A stretch of 64,000 nucleotides of DNA from Amarolinea sp964580725 (GTDB lineage Bacteria; Chloroflexota; Anaerolineae; SSC4; Amarolineaceae): contig CAZOLV010000002.1 of the NCBI GenBank assembly GCA_964580725.1, forward strand, positions 81,664 to 145,663, given 5' to 3'. Both the position numbers and the translations under genes were made by a program. Shown here one piece after another: positions 8,545-16,800 of the stretch (position 1 is the stretch's first letter; each line of letters starts with the position of its first letter). The notes under the pieces are model-generated. The model ran no database searches. It was not told the origin of the DNA and saw nothing but the letters and a program-made list of their open reading frames with translations.

Positions 8545-9070
8545 CCCCACACCCCTGCCCAATCTGATCACTCGTTTGCGGTCCAGACGAGAGTATAAAT
8601 CTATGTCGGAAGAGGCGCAAGTCTGGCGTGGGCGAGTCAGCGATGAGCCAGTAGCGGCCACGATTCAGGCAGAGACGTGCGGCTCCGCCGGTGTACCTGC
8701 GGAGCGCTGCCGGTGAAGTTGCAGCCAGGGTCAAGCGCCTTACGAACGCATTCAGAATTTGAAGAGGAAGTCATACGAGAGCTGCGATCTCTCAGTGATG
8801 GTTCTCTCGCAGACGTCGCAAATGAATGGCGTCACAGGGAAACCTGCTGTGATGTTCGTTGTCAAGGAGGGGACGTTTGGATGATCATCATGGTAGGTCA
8901 AGAGGAATGCATGAGCGACATTCACCTCCTCAAAAATGCTGTCCATTGGCTGCGACCAAATCCTGCAGCAAGGCGGTTTTTCGATCGGTGACCGGAAGGG
9001 ATCAGAAGTCGGCGCTGCTTTGAGTCGGTCCAGCTTTCCCCTTCTACACCGCCAATCGCGCCATCTTGCT
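8545..9070. other. Intergenic stretch with no convincing gene
   Basis: Short frames occur on both strands, for example a minus-strand frame at 8752-8946 with a CDVCE Cys pair. None has a good ribosome binding site, clear codon bias or a recognisable family. The base composition is less GC-rich than the flanks. Given the gene remnants next to it, this is probably decayed or transferred DNA. Confidence 0.5.
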
Positions 9071-9202
9071 TCACGCCAACACCAGTCCAGTGTACGGCAG
9101 CGCCTCGAAACTCCAGCCCTTCCGCTCGCAGATCGTGTACAACCGGTACGTCAGGTCGCGGACGGTGCGCACGGTTATTGCGACGCCGAAGCCGGAAGGA
9201 GA
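9071..9202 (-). pseudogene. C-terminal remnant of a DUF1156-type DNA methylase
   Basis: A 43-codon stretch between a TAA (9203-9205) and a TGA (9071-9073) reads GVAITVRTVRDLTYRLYT followed by ICERKGWSFEALPYTGLV. This resembles, from memory, the extreme C-terminus of DUF1156-containing adenine-specific methylases, which end in a Tyr-rich ICERKGW-like segment. There is no start codon and no upstream catalytic domain in any frame, so only a fragment is left. It lies directly downstream of a broken PIN-like gene on the same strand. Confidence 0.5.
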
Positions 9203-9215
9203 TTATCCGCCAAAA

Positions 9216-9596
9216 TCATCCGCCAGACATGGCCTCTGGGCACAAGAACGTCATCCGAACGCCGCATTGATCGAGCGGTTCTCGGAAGTGCCACCAATCA
9301 GTATCGAGCGCGTTGAAAATCGGCGGGTGTTCGGGATGCGCCAGGGAAACTGCCACAAACTTGCGGTCGGAGCGATCAAAGCCCATCAGATGCACATCGT
9401 GTGGAAATTCTGCGAATCTTTGTTCATCCTCTGCGGCCGTCAACGGCGTAATGTGAACCTGTTGGCAACGTTAGGGATTGTGACGATTGATCAGGACCCA
9501 CTTCAGAAAGCGATCGCCGACGCCGGGCTGTCCTGATGATTTGAGATGGCGCTGATTCGCCAACCATCATCCAGCACCAATATGCGGTGATCATCG
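9216..9596 (-). pseudogene. Decayed PIN-like domain gene
   Basis: The reading can be followed in two frames. One gives DDHRILVLDDGWRISAI up to about 9535. After a frameshift, the other gives QPGVGDRFLKWVLINRHNP, a TAA stop at 9471-9473, then PHDVHLMGFDRSDRKFVAVS and NALDTDWWHFREPL. The DRKFVAVA-like strand and the following acidic D.D motif are typical of PIN-like nucleases, the toxin part of many toxin-antitoxin pairs. A run of eight G at the N-terminal side may mark a second lesion. The frameshift and internal stop make it non-functional. Confidence 0.6.
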
Positions 9597-9862
9597 CCCC
9601 CCCTTGTCGGCTACCTGCCGTGTTTCTGGCGGCCGCGTGCATTGTGCGCCCACAGCTCGCGCCAATCGTCATTCACACCCGTGGCGCCGGCATCCGATTT
9701 GCATGCGACCGGCCGCAGCGCCTATTTTATCACACAACTGGCTTGCGGCGCCCCCACAGACAGACGCCCGCTGCCCGCGACAGTATCAACCCATCCTGCA
9801 CCAGGCGTAAGTCCGACTCTGACCCGGAGGCGCCAGCCGCCAAACGAGGCTTTCTCCCGCAA
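9597..9862. other. Intergenic stretch before the ParB-like gene
   Basis: No gene is supported here. A minus-strand frame around 9630-9690 gives a short stretch (NDDWRELWAHNARGRQKHG) that could be the tail of the partner of the decayed PIN-like gene, but it is too short to call. Confidence 0.4.
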
Positions 9863-9891
9863 TTGCCGGACTTACCTCTCTGTGCTATCAT
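9863..9891 (+). promoter_or_regulatory. Sigma70-like promoter before the ParB-like gene
   Basis: TTGCCG (9863-9868) and TATCAT (9886-9891) with a 17-bp spacer, about 50 bp before the ATG at 9941. It would drive the coupled ParB-like, pyk and membrane polymerase genes. Confidence 0.55.
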
Positions 9892-9940
9892 TTGGCCAAC
9901 TGAACGACCGGCCAGACGAGCGAAAGAACCAGTCATTTTC

Positions 9941-10966
9941 ATGGACGCCAATCCACTCTACAGCCCTAATGCCGCCTCTGAACGCTTCAACCGCGCCCAG
10001 AGCCAGGCACTCATTCACCAGATTCTCGATTCCCTGACCGGAAAATCGCAGCGGCTGCTCTCCTACGACGAAGTCAAAGAACTGCTGTTGGCGCGCGGTC
10101 AGATCAAAATGCCCGAAACGCAGATGATCCGGCTCGACCGCATCGTGGGCAGCGTCGGCCGCTATCGCGATTTCGACCGCTACTTCCTGCCCCTCAGCGG
10201 GGCCAACGCCGAACGTTGGAAGCGTCTCGACGTGGCCCTCAACCGGCTCGAGGACCTGCCGCCCATCGAAGTCTATCAGATCGGCGAAGTCTATTTTGTG
10301 CGCGACGGCAACCATCGCGTCTCTGTGGGCCGCGCCAACGGCCTGACCCACATCGAGGCCTGGGTCACAGTGGTCGATGTGCCTGTCGAACTGACATCCG
10401 ATGTGCAGCCAGACGAGATGATCATCAAAGTCGAGTACGCCCATTTTCTCGACCAGACCGATTTACACGCCTTACGGCCCAATGCGCAAATCGAGCTGAC
10501 CGAACCAGGGCGCTACCAGCAGTTGCTGGAGCACATCCATGTGCATCACTACTACCTGGGACTGGAACAAAAGCGCGACGTGCCCTACGCCGAGGCGGTG
10601 ACCGGTTGGTACGATCATGTCTACCTGCCAAACATCCAGGCCATTCGCACCAGCAACATTCTCGCCGAGTTCCCGCGCCGCACAGAAGCCGATCTCTACC
10701 TGTGGATCGCCTATCACCGCAACCGCTTGCAAGAACGCTACGGTGTCGAAGTAGACCTGGCGACAGCGTTGGCGCACTTTGCCAAACGTCACAGCGAACG
10801 CCCGCTGCCGCGCGTCGTCAAGACGGTGACACGCACCATTCGCGCCGCGCTGGAGGCCGCCATCGAACCGGCGGCGCCGCCTCTGCCGCCCCCGGCCGCC
10901 GAAACGGCCCTGTTGACCCTCGACGATACCGATCTGCAGCCCCCGCCGGAGCAGCCAGCCTCATGA
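9941..10966 (+). CDS. ParB/sulfiredoxin-fold protein of unknown role
   Basis: 341 residues from the ATG at 9941; the frame is open further upstream but that part lies before the promoter. Residues about 65-165 hold a ParB-like N-terminal domain: PPIEVYQIGEVYFVRDGNHR (residues around 107-126), with the DGNHRVSVGRA core that binds or hydrolyses a nucleotide in this fold. No helix-turn-helix or centromere-binding domain follows; the rest (about 170-300) is a soluble region with HVHHYYLG and WIAYHRNRL, then a Pro/Ala-rich tail. This resembles DUF4032-type proteins rather than chromosome-partitioning ParB. Its stop overlaps the pyk start by 4 bp. Confidence 0.8.
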   Translation: MDANPLYSPNAASERFNRAQSQALIHQILDSLTGKSQRLLSYDEVKELLLARGQIKMPETQMIRLDRIVGSVGRYRDFDRYFLPLSGANAERWKRLDVALNRLEDLPPIEVYQIGEVYFVRDGNHRVSVGRANGLTHIEAWVTVVDVPVELTSDVQPDEMIIKVEYAHFLDQTDLHALRPNAQIELTEPGRYQQLLEHIHVHHYYLGLEQKRDVPYAEAVTGWYDHVYLPNIQAIRTSNILAEFPRRTEADLYLWIAYHRNRLQERYGVEVDLATALAHFAKRHSERPLPRVVKTVTRTIRAALEAAIEPAAPPLPPPAAETALLTLDDTDLQPPPEQPAS

Positions 10967-12390
10967 GCCAATCCCGCCTGCGCACCAAAATTGTCTGCAC
11001 CATCGGGCCGGCCAGCCGTTCGCCCGATGTTTTGACCAGCCTCATCCGGGCCGGTATGGACGTTGCCCGACTCAACTTCTCGCACGGCGATCACGCCTTG
11101 CACGCCGGCCTGATCGCCCAGGTGCGCGCCGCCGCCGCCAGCGCGGGGCGAGAAGTTGCCCTGCTGGCCGATCTGCAAGGCCCCAAACTGCGCATCGGCG
11201 ACATGGGCGCCGGCGTCATGCTGCACGCCGGCGAAACCGTCACCCTGACCACGCAGCCGATCGTTGGCCAGCCCGGCCTGATCCCTGTCCAGTACGCCAG
11301 CCTGCCCTCGGTTGTGCGCCAGGGTGAACGCATCCTGCTCGACGACGGCCTGCTCGAACTGGTCGTGCGCAGCGTCTCCGGCGCCGACATTGCCTGCCTG
11401 GTCGTGACCGGCGGCCTGCTCACATCGAAGAAAGGGATGAACCTGCCGGACGCCTCGCTCAGCATCCCCGCCATCACCGGCAAAGACCGCGCCGACCTGA
11501 TGTTTGCGCTGCAACAGGGCGTAGATTGGATCGCCCTTTCGTTCGTGCGCAGCGCCGCCGAAGTGCGTGAACTCAAGGCGCTCATCCAGGCCGCCAATCC
11601 GCTCGATCAACCGCCGCTGGTGGCGGCCAAGATCGAAAAACCCCAGGCGGTGGGCGCCATCGAAGAAATCATCGCCGACGCCGACGGCATCATGGTGGCG
11701 CGGGGCGACCTGGGCATCGAAATGCGCACCGAAGAGGTGCCGGTGATCCAAAAGCGCATCATTCGTCTGTGCAACCAGGCGGGCAAACCGGTCATCACCG
11801 CCACGCAGATGCTCGACTCGATGATGCGCAACCCGCGCCCCACTCGCGCCGAGGCCTCCGACGTGGCCAACGCCGTGTTCGACGGCACAGACGCCGTCAT
11901 GCTGTCGGGTGAGACTGCCAGCGGCCTCTACCCTGTCGCCGCCGTCGAGACGATGGCGCACATCGTGCAGCAGGCCGAACAGGCCAGAGGCTGGAGCGCT
12001 CGGCACGGCGACGCGTCGCCCGTCAAGATGACGGTGGCGCAGGCCATGGCGCATGCCTCCTGTGAAACGGCGCGTGATCTCAGAGCGACGGCGATCATCA
12101 CGCCCACCGTTTCCGGCAGCTCGGCGCGCATGGTGGCCCGTTTCCGGCCGGAGGCCCCCATCGTCGCCGTGACGCCCAGCGTGCAAACGCAGCGCCAACT
12201 CCTGCTCTCCTGGGGTGTCTACCCGCTGTTGGCCAGCCGTGAAACCAACACCGATCGCATGATTGCTGACGCCATCCGCGCCGCCCACCAGCATGGTTTC
12301 GTCCAGCCAGGCGACACCACCGTTGTCACCGCGGGCAGCGCCGGCAGTCAGCCGGGCGCAACAGATTTGATGAAGGTGCAGGTCGTATGA
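10963..12390 (+). CDS. pyk: Pyruvate kinase
   Basis: 475 residues, the usual bacterial length. It converts phosphoenolpyruvate and ADP to pyruvate and ATP, the last step of glycolysis, in the cytosol. Visible hallmarks are TKIVCTIGPASRS at the start, MDVARLNFSHGDH, the active-site signature LVAAKIEKPQA, DADGIMVARGDLGIE, and TATQMLDSM. The C-terminal allosteric domain ends with AGSAGSQPGATDLMKV. The ATG at 10963 overlaps the stop of the ParB-like gene by 4 bp, and its own stop overlaps the next start by 4 bp. The frame extends upstream inside the previous gene but only from 10963 does it match the family. Confidence 0.98.
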   Translation: MSQSRLRTKIVCTIGPASRSPDVLTSLIRAGMDVARLNFSHGDHALHAGLIAQVRAAAASAGREVALLADLQGPKLRIGDMGAGVMLHAGETVTLTTQPIVGQPGLIPVQYASLPSVVRQGERILLDDGLLELVVRSVSGADIACLVVTGGLLTSKKGMNLPDASLSIPAITGKDRADLMFALQQGVDWIALSFVRSAAEVRELKALIQAANPLDQPPLVAAKIEKPQAVGAIEEIIADADGIMVARGDLGIEMRTEEVPVIQKRIIRLCNQAGKPVITATQMLDSMMRNPRPTRAEASDVANAVFDGTDAVMLSGETASGLYPVAAVETMAHIVQQAEQARGWSARHGDASPVKMTVAQAMAHASCETARDLRATAIITPTVSGSSARMVARFRPEAPIVAVTPSVQTQRQLLLSWGVYPLLASRETNTDRMIADAIRAAHQHGFVQPGDTTVVTAGSAGSQPGATDLMKVQVV

Positions 12391-13868
12391 GCGTAACGGC
12401 CTGGCCCAAGACGCCCGCCGCGCCGCCTCGTGGGCGCTGGCAACGGCTTACCAACACCCTCATCGAGGGCCATCCACGCAGGGCGCGCCGTTTGCTCTGG
12501 GCCATTCTCATCGCCGCAGCGCTGGCGCTCGGCCTCTACGTCGCCCTGCTTGGCCCCACCTACGCCCTGGCCGGCGCCGTGGCGCTGGCCGCCGCCTATC
12601 AGGTCTTGCGCAGCACGCGCTGGGGTTTCATCGTGTTGGCGGCGGTCATTTGGATCATTCCCTTTGCCGCTTTCCCCTTCAAGCTTGGCTTCACCCCCAC
12701 CTTCCTGGACGCCGCCCTGGCCGCGCTCTTCTTCGTCTGGTTGGCGCGCATCGCCGTCGGTCAAGACCGCATCTTCGTCTTCTCACCGTTGGGCGGCCTG
12801 ACGCTGATCTTCATCGCGCTCGCCATCTTCACCTTTCTGCTGGGCAGCACACACGCCCGCCCCACCCAACAAATCATGCGCCAGTTCCTCGAAGTGGTCA
12901 TCAGCATCGCCCTGTTCTTCGTGGCCGTCAATGAAATTCGCACGCGTCAGGATGTTGACTGGCTGACCCGCGTGCTCATCATCGGCGGCGGCGTCTGCGC
13001 TGCCATCGCCATCATTTTCTACGTCATCCCCGAGGCCTGGACGGTGCGCATCCTCGACGCCCTCGCCCGCTTCAAGTACCCCGGCGGCTATGGCGCCTTG
13101 CGCTACATTGAAGACGATCCCAACAACCCCATGCGCGCTATCGGCCTGGCGGTTGATCCTAACGTCCTCGGCGGCATGATGATCCTGGCCGGCGGTCTCA
13201 CCGCACCTCAGTTCTTCAGCCGCACTCCCCTCTTGCCCCGCTTCTGGACAAGCGTCATCTTCGCCCTGCAAACATTGGCACTCTATCTGACCTATTCCCG
13301 CTCGGCGCTGATGGGGTTGGGCGTTTCGTTGGTCATTCTCGCCGGCTTGAAATATCGCCGGCTGCTGCTGTTTGGCCTGCTCGGTGTTGCTCTGCTCTTA
13401 TTTCTGCCCCAGGCGCAGCCCTATGTCGAGCGCCTGCTGGCCGGCCTGCGCGGCGAAGACCTGGCCACCCAGATGCGCTTTGGCGAATACAAGGACGCCC
13501 TGCTGCTCATCGGCCGCTATCCCTGGTTTGGCGTCGGTTTCAGCGGTACGCCCGACATTGACCTCTACATCGGCGTCAGCAGCGCTTACCTCCTGATGGC
13601 CGAAGAGATGGGGCTTTTGGGTTTGCTGGTATTTCTCGCTCTCGTGGTGAGTTTTTTCGCCTTCCTCTGGCGAACCTGGCGCGGCGGCCTGACGACCGGG
13701 CGTGATGCCGTGCTCTTGGGGCTGGGCGGTGCGCTGGCCGGTGCGCTGGCCGCCGCGGCGCTCGACCACTACCTGTTCAACCTGACCTATCCCCACATGA
13801 GCAGCCTGTTCTGGCTCTACATGGGCCTGGCGGTTGCCGCCGTGTTGGTGGAACGCAGCGCCGCTTGA
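12387..13868 (+). CDS. O-antigen ligase/polymerase-like membrane protein
   Basis: 493 residues with a basic N-terminus and about 11-12 hydrophobic helices. It has the LYLTYSRSALMGLGVSL motif, matching the SRSA.. helix of the other O-antigen ligase homologue in this window, and a late extracytoplasmic loop with GRYPWFGVGFSGTPDI. A clear HAHN-type His is not seen; SSAYLLMAEEMGLLG occupies that place. It is therefore assigned to the Wzy/WaaL-like superfamily with less certainty about the reaction. It is translationally coupled to pyk (4-bp overlap), an unexpected partner for a glycan enzyme. It ends just before a convergent gene. Confidence 0.82.
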   Translation: MSVTAWPKTPAAPPRGRWQRLTNTLIEGHPRRARRLLWAILIAAALALGLYVALLGPTYALAGAVALAAAYQVLRSTRWGFIVLAAVIWIIPFAAFPFKLGFTPTFLDAALAALFFVWLARIAVGQDRIFVFSPLGGLTLIFIALAIFTFLLGSTHARPTQQIMRQFLEVVISIALFFVAVNEIRTRQDVDWLTRVLIIGGGVCAAIAIIFYVIPEAWTVRILDALARFKYPGGYGALRYIEDDPNNPMRAIGLAVDPNVLGGMMILAGGLTAPQFFSRTPLLPRFWTSVIFALQTLALYLTYSRSALMGLGVSLVILAGLKYRRLLLFGLLGVALLLFLPQAQPYVERLLAGLRGEDLATQMRFGEYKDALLLIGRYPWFGVGFSGTPDIDLYIGVSSAYLLMAEEMGLLGLLVFLALVVSFFAFLWRTWRGGLTTGRDAVLLGLGGALAGALAAAALDHYLFNLTYPHMSSLFWLYMGLAVAAVLVERSAA

Positions 13869-13891
13869 GCGCCAGCGGCGCCCGATCCGCT

Positions 13892-15487
13892 TTAGTCCGC
13901 GCCTCGTTCGTCGGCGAAGAGCTGACCCAAGCGAACCAGGTACACATGGATGGTCTTGTTGCCGACCTGCGTGGTGTACTCCAATGCCTCGTCGGGCAAC
14001 TTGCCATAGACAGTCGGGCGGGCGTGAAAGAGCACATAGTACCCCGTGCTTTGCCCTTCGCTCTCCAGGTAATCAGCCAGTTGGGCCAGCCCTTCTTCGT
14101 AAAGCGCCTGCCCACGCCAGATCTTGGTTTCGATGATCGTTCGGCGCCCCTTATGCACCACGATCAAATCGAGTCGTCCTTCGCCGCTGTTGATTTCGGT
14201 GAATTGCGCGGCGCCGATCTGGCGAACCACGATGTCCAGGTAGGCCATCAGCAGATACTGTCCGGTCGCTTCATGCGGCATCGGCGTCACCTTGAAGGCC
14301 TCGCGCCCGCGCCGTTCGATGAACTCGCGGAAGCGGCTCAGGATCACGTCCATCTGCAGATAGTCATTCACGGCATAGGGACGGAAGTCATAGCCATTGA
14401 CCAGCATCGCCCCCTGGAGTCTCGTTTGACGTGGTTGGAAGGCATCTATGAGCACCTGCTTGTAGATCGGGTTGGCAACCTGGCAAAGCTGCGCTGGCGA
14501 TTCCTTGATGATGCCGAAAAGATGCAGTGAATTGACGAGCGGGTCATTGAGACGAAAAGGATAATCGGCGCCAAACAGAATGCGTGTCACATCTTCTTCG
14601 TACTCAGCGGCCCGGCGGATGACAGTCTCGAAGTTGTAGTTACTCTCTCGCGTGAGCCTTTGGATAGCCGCACGCAAATCAGCCATCGTGATCGGTCGCG
14701 TACGTTCCTTGACCACCTCTTGTGTCAGGATCGCGGCGACCCGGTTGACCAGGAAAGGCTGACCCGCTGTTTGCTCCACCAGTTTCTCGATCACGCCAGC
14801 GGCGAAGGTCTGCCCCGTCTCAGCCGTGTATTGCCCCAACAAATCGCGCACTTCGTCCAGAGAGAAGTCTTCCAGACGGCGTTGGTAAGCAATGTTGAAA
14901 GGCGAACTGCGACCAAAATTCAGCCGAGCGATATTCTGAATGCCCACCAGGACCACGCTATGCAGGCTGTGCGGCGGCCGTCGGTCCAAATACATGGTGC
15001 GCCAGGTTTGCAACAGTGGCGAGAGCACATCCTGCGGTGTGGCATCGAATTCATCAATGATCAACACCACTTTGAGAGCCGGCGCTAAACGGTGGAGCTG
15101 CCGGAAAAAACGCTGAAAACTTCGCTCATCAACAGCCAAAGGCCCGGCAAGCAGCGTATGAATGGCCTCGCTGTTTGGAAGGTTCTTGCCTGACAACGCC
15201 GCATCGAGTTGGTATGCTATACGCTCGCTGAAATCAGCCCAAAAATCGTCCAACGACCAACTCTCATACGCTTCGAAGCTGAGGGCAATGGCAAGGAAAT
15301 CGGGCCGAGCGTCCAATGCCAGATCCAATGCGCGCAACAGCGTCGTCTTGCCCATCTGTCGCGGCGCGTAGATGGTGAAGAACTTGCCCTTTGCGATCTG
15401 GGCTGTCAATTCCTCGATCAGCGCCCGGCGCGGCACCATGTAGTGCTCCTGGGCGTTGACTGGGCCATGAGTGTTGAAGTAACGCAT
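13892..15487 (-). CDS. AAA-like ATPase with C-terminal PD-(D/E)XK nuclease-like domain
   Basis: 531 residues. Residues about 1-300 are an AAA-type ATPase: a short N-terminus with NAQEHYMVPR, Walker A APRQMGKTTLL, Walker B VVLIIDEFDA and a winged-helix-like linker. The C-terminal 120 residues have the pattern SGEGRLDLIVV followed by RTIIETKIWRG, i.e. D-x(n)-E-x-K of a PD-(D/E)XK fold. This is the AAA-ATPase_like/DUF1703-type family, common in multiple copies in Chloroflexota and Bacteroidota, of unknown cellular role. The -10 box ends only 6 bp before the ATG, so the mRNA may be leaderless. A divergent relative lies 114 bp away. Confidence 0.9.
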   Translation of the reverse strand: MRYFNTHGPVNAQEHYMVPRRALIEELTAQIAKGKFFTIYAPRQMGKTTLLRALDLALDARPDFLAIALSFEAYESWSLDDFWADFSERIAYQLDAALSGKNLPNSEAIHTLLAGPLAVDERSFQRFFRQLHRLAPALKVVLIIDEFDATPQDVLSPLLQTWRTMYLDRRPPHSLHSVVLVGIQNIARLNFGRSSPFNIAYQRRLEDFSLDEVRDLLGQYTAETGQTFAAGVIEKLVEQTAGQPFLVNRVAAILTQEVVKERTRPITMADLRAAIQRLTRESNYNFETVIRRAAEYEEDVTRILFGADYPFRLNDPLVNSLHLFGIIKESPAQLCQVANPIYKQVLIDAFQPRQTRLQGAMLVNGYDFRPYAVNDYLQMDVILSRFREFIERRGREAFKVTPMPHEATGQYLLMAYLDIVVRQIGAAQFTEINSGEGRLDLIVVHKGRRTIIETKIWRGQALYEEGLAQLADYLESEGQSTGYYVLFHARPTVYGKLPDEALEYTTQVGNKTIHVYLVRLGQLFADERGAD

Positions 15488-15493
15488 GACCGT

Positions 15494-15522
15494 ATTTTAG
15501 CACAAGGCGCCCATTATGGAAA
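15494..15522 (-). promoter_or_regulatory. Promoter for a leaderless transcript of the AAA-ATPase gene
   Basis: On the minus strand TTTCCA (15517-15522) and TAAAAT (15494-15499) are 17 bp apart. The start ATG begins at 15487, only 6 bp after the -10 box, so transcription should start at or next to the A of ATG. There is no Shine-Dalgarno sequence. Confidence 0.5.
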
Positions 15523-15532
15523 TGATGCACCT

Positions 15533-15561
15533 TTGCCCGCTCCTGTCGCGCATGGTACAAT
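15533..15561 (+). promoter_or_regulatory. Sigma70-like promoter of the broken ATPase gene
   Basis: TTGCCC (15533-15538) and TACAAT (15556-15561) with a 17-bp spacer, 40 bp before the ATG at 15602. It is back-to-back with the promoter of the divergent ATPase. Confidence 0.6.
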
Positions 15562-15601
15562 CTAGTCCGTGCTGTGTCTAATACACAAGAGGGACTAGAT
15601 C

Positions 15602-16638
15602 ATGTTCGTGGATCGTGAAGCTGAGTTGCGTAGCCTGAATGAAATTCTTATGCGGCGAGGAGCGCAGTTCCTCGTTGTGTACGGTCGTCGTCGCGTGGGG
15701 AAAACTACCCTGATCGTCGAATGGGCGCGGCGCAGTCAGGCGCCCACGCTCTACTGGGTTGCTGCGCGTGAACCTTCCGCCCTACTGCTGCGTAGCTTTT
15801 CCCAGTCCATCTATGCCCATGCTCACCCTGACCGTCCTGTTGATCCGCTGTTCAGCTATCCCTCTTGGGAAATGGCCTTGCGCGAGGCCGCCGCACTGGC
15901 GCAAGATCAACGCCTCATCTTAATCATGGATGAGTTCCCCTATGCGGCTCAGTCTGAACATGCGCTACCTTCGCTCCTGCAAAACGCTTGGGACCATGTT
16001 TTCAAGACAACACAGGTCGTCCTGGTCCTGGCTGGTTCTCAGATTGGCACGATGGTTGATGCTCTAAGCTATCATGCACCGTTGTACGGTCGAACCACAG
16101 CGCAGTTGCCTCTAAAACCGTTGCCCTTTCGATCGTTGTCACAGTTCTTTCCGCGCTACAATGCTGAACAACGCGTGGCAATCTATGCAATCCTGGGTGG
16201 AATCCCGGCCTATTTGGAAAAATTCCGTGACGATGTTTCGCTGGCTACCAATGTGCGCCAGCAAATCCTATCGCCCACAAGCATCTTTCAACAAGAGGCG
16301 TTCTTCCCGATATGGTGGGACGACATTGGTCGGCTGATGTCGAGATTGATGTCGTGGCGATCAACTGGCAGCAGCGTCAACTTTTACTGGGCGAATGCAA
16401 GTGGGGCGCCCATCTTGTTGACCGCGACGTGATCGAGAGCCTGGTCCATATGCGCGCAGCGCGCGTTCTGGCAAAGCTGGAAGGCGAAGGCTGGCAGATG
16501 CACTTCGTTTTCTTTGCTCGTGTCGGTTTTAGCGACGCTGCGCGCAGCCTGGCCGCTGAGGTGGGCGCCTGGTTAGTAGACCTGGCAACGATTGACGCCG
16601 ATTTGAGCGCAGGCGCTATTCTGTCCGACCCGACGTGA
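15602..16638 (+). pseudogene. DUF234-type archaeal-like ATPase, internally deleted and frameshifted
   Basis: The N-terminal part (15602 to about 16300) reads as an ATPase of the ArchaeaATPase/DUF234 group: FVDREAELRSL, Walker A YGRRRVGKTTLI, Walker B LILIMDEFPY and LGGIPAYLEKF. After QQEAFF this frame loses similarity and stops at 16432. The expected C-terminal nuclease-like domain is found in another frame from about 16312 to 16638: GRHWSADVEIDVVAI and LLLGECKWG, the D-x(n)-E-x-K motif. The usual winged-helix middle, over a hundred residues, is missing. A deletion near 16300 has joined the ends out of frame, so the gene is broken although its promoter remains. Confidence 0.8.
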
Positions 16639-16714
16639 TAGCGAGTAGCAACCCCAAATGGTCATTACACCGGATAACCACCTTGATTTTGTGCTTTGAC
16701 TGCGGCGACATGAT

Positions 16715-16743
16715 TTTAGCCGTTGGCCCACCGATGTTATAAT
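16715..16743 (+). promoter_or_regulatory. Promoter of the DUF3048 pair
   Basis: TATAAT at 16738-16743 is a perfect -10 box; TTTAGC at 16715-16720 is a weak -35 at 17 bp. It lies 57 bp before the ATG at 16801. Confidence 0.55.
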
Positions 16744-16800
16744 CACCCGAAGTTGCCCCGTGTTGACCATGCGGACGACGCCGAATCTGTGATTGTGAGA

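Noticed and set aside
8752..8946. Small minus-strand frame with a CDVCE motif
   Set aside because: No ribosome binding site, no second metal site and an equally long frame on the other strand; kept only as a note.
10216..10962. A 5' extension of the pyruvate kinase frame into the ParB-like gene
   Set aside because: Pyruvate kinase homology begins exactly at the overlapping ATG at 10963; the upstream residues are Arg-rich and out of frame with the real gene.
13892..16638. Defence island of paired ATPase-nucleases
   Set aside because: The two ATPases suggest it, but one is broken, no further defence genes are adjacent and both families are scattered widely in genomes.
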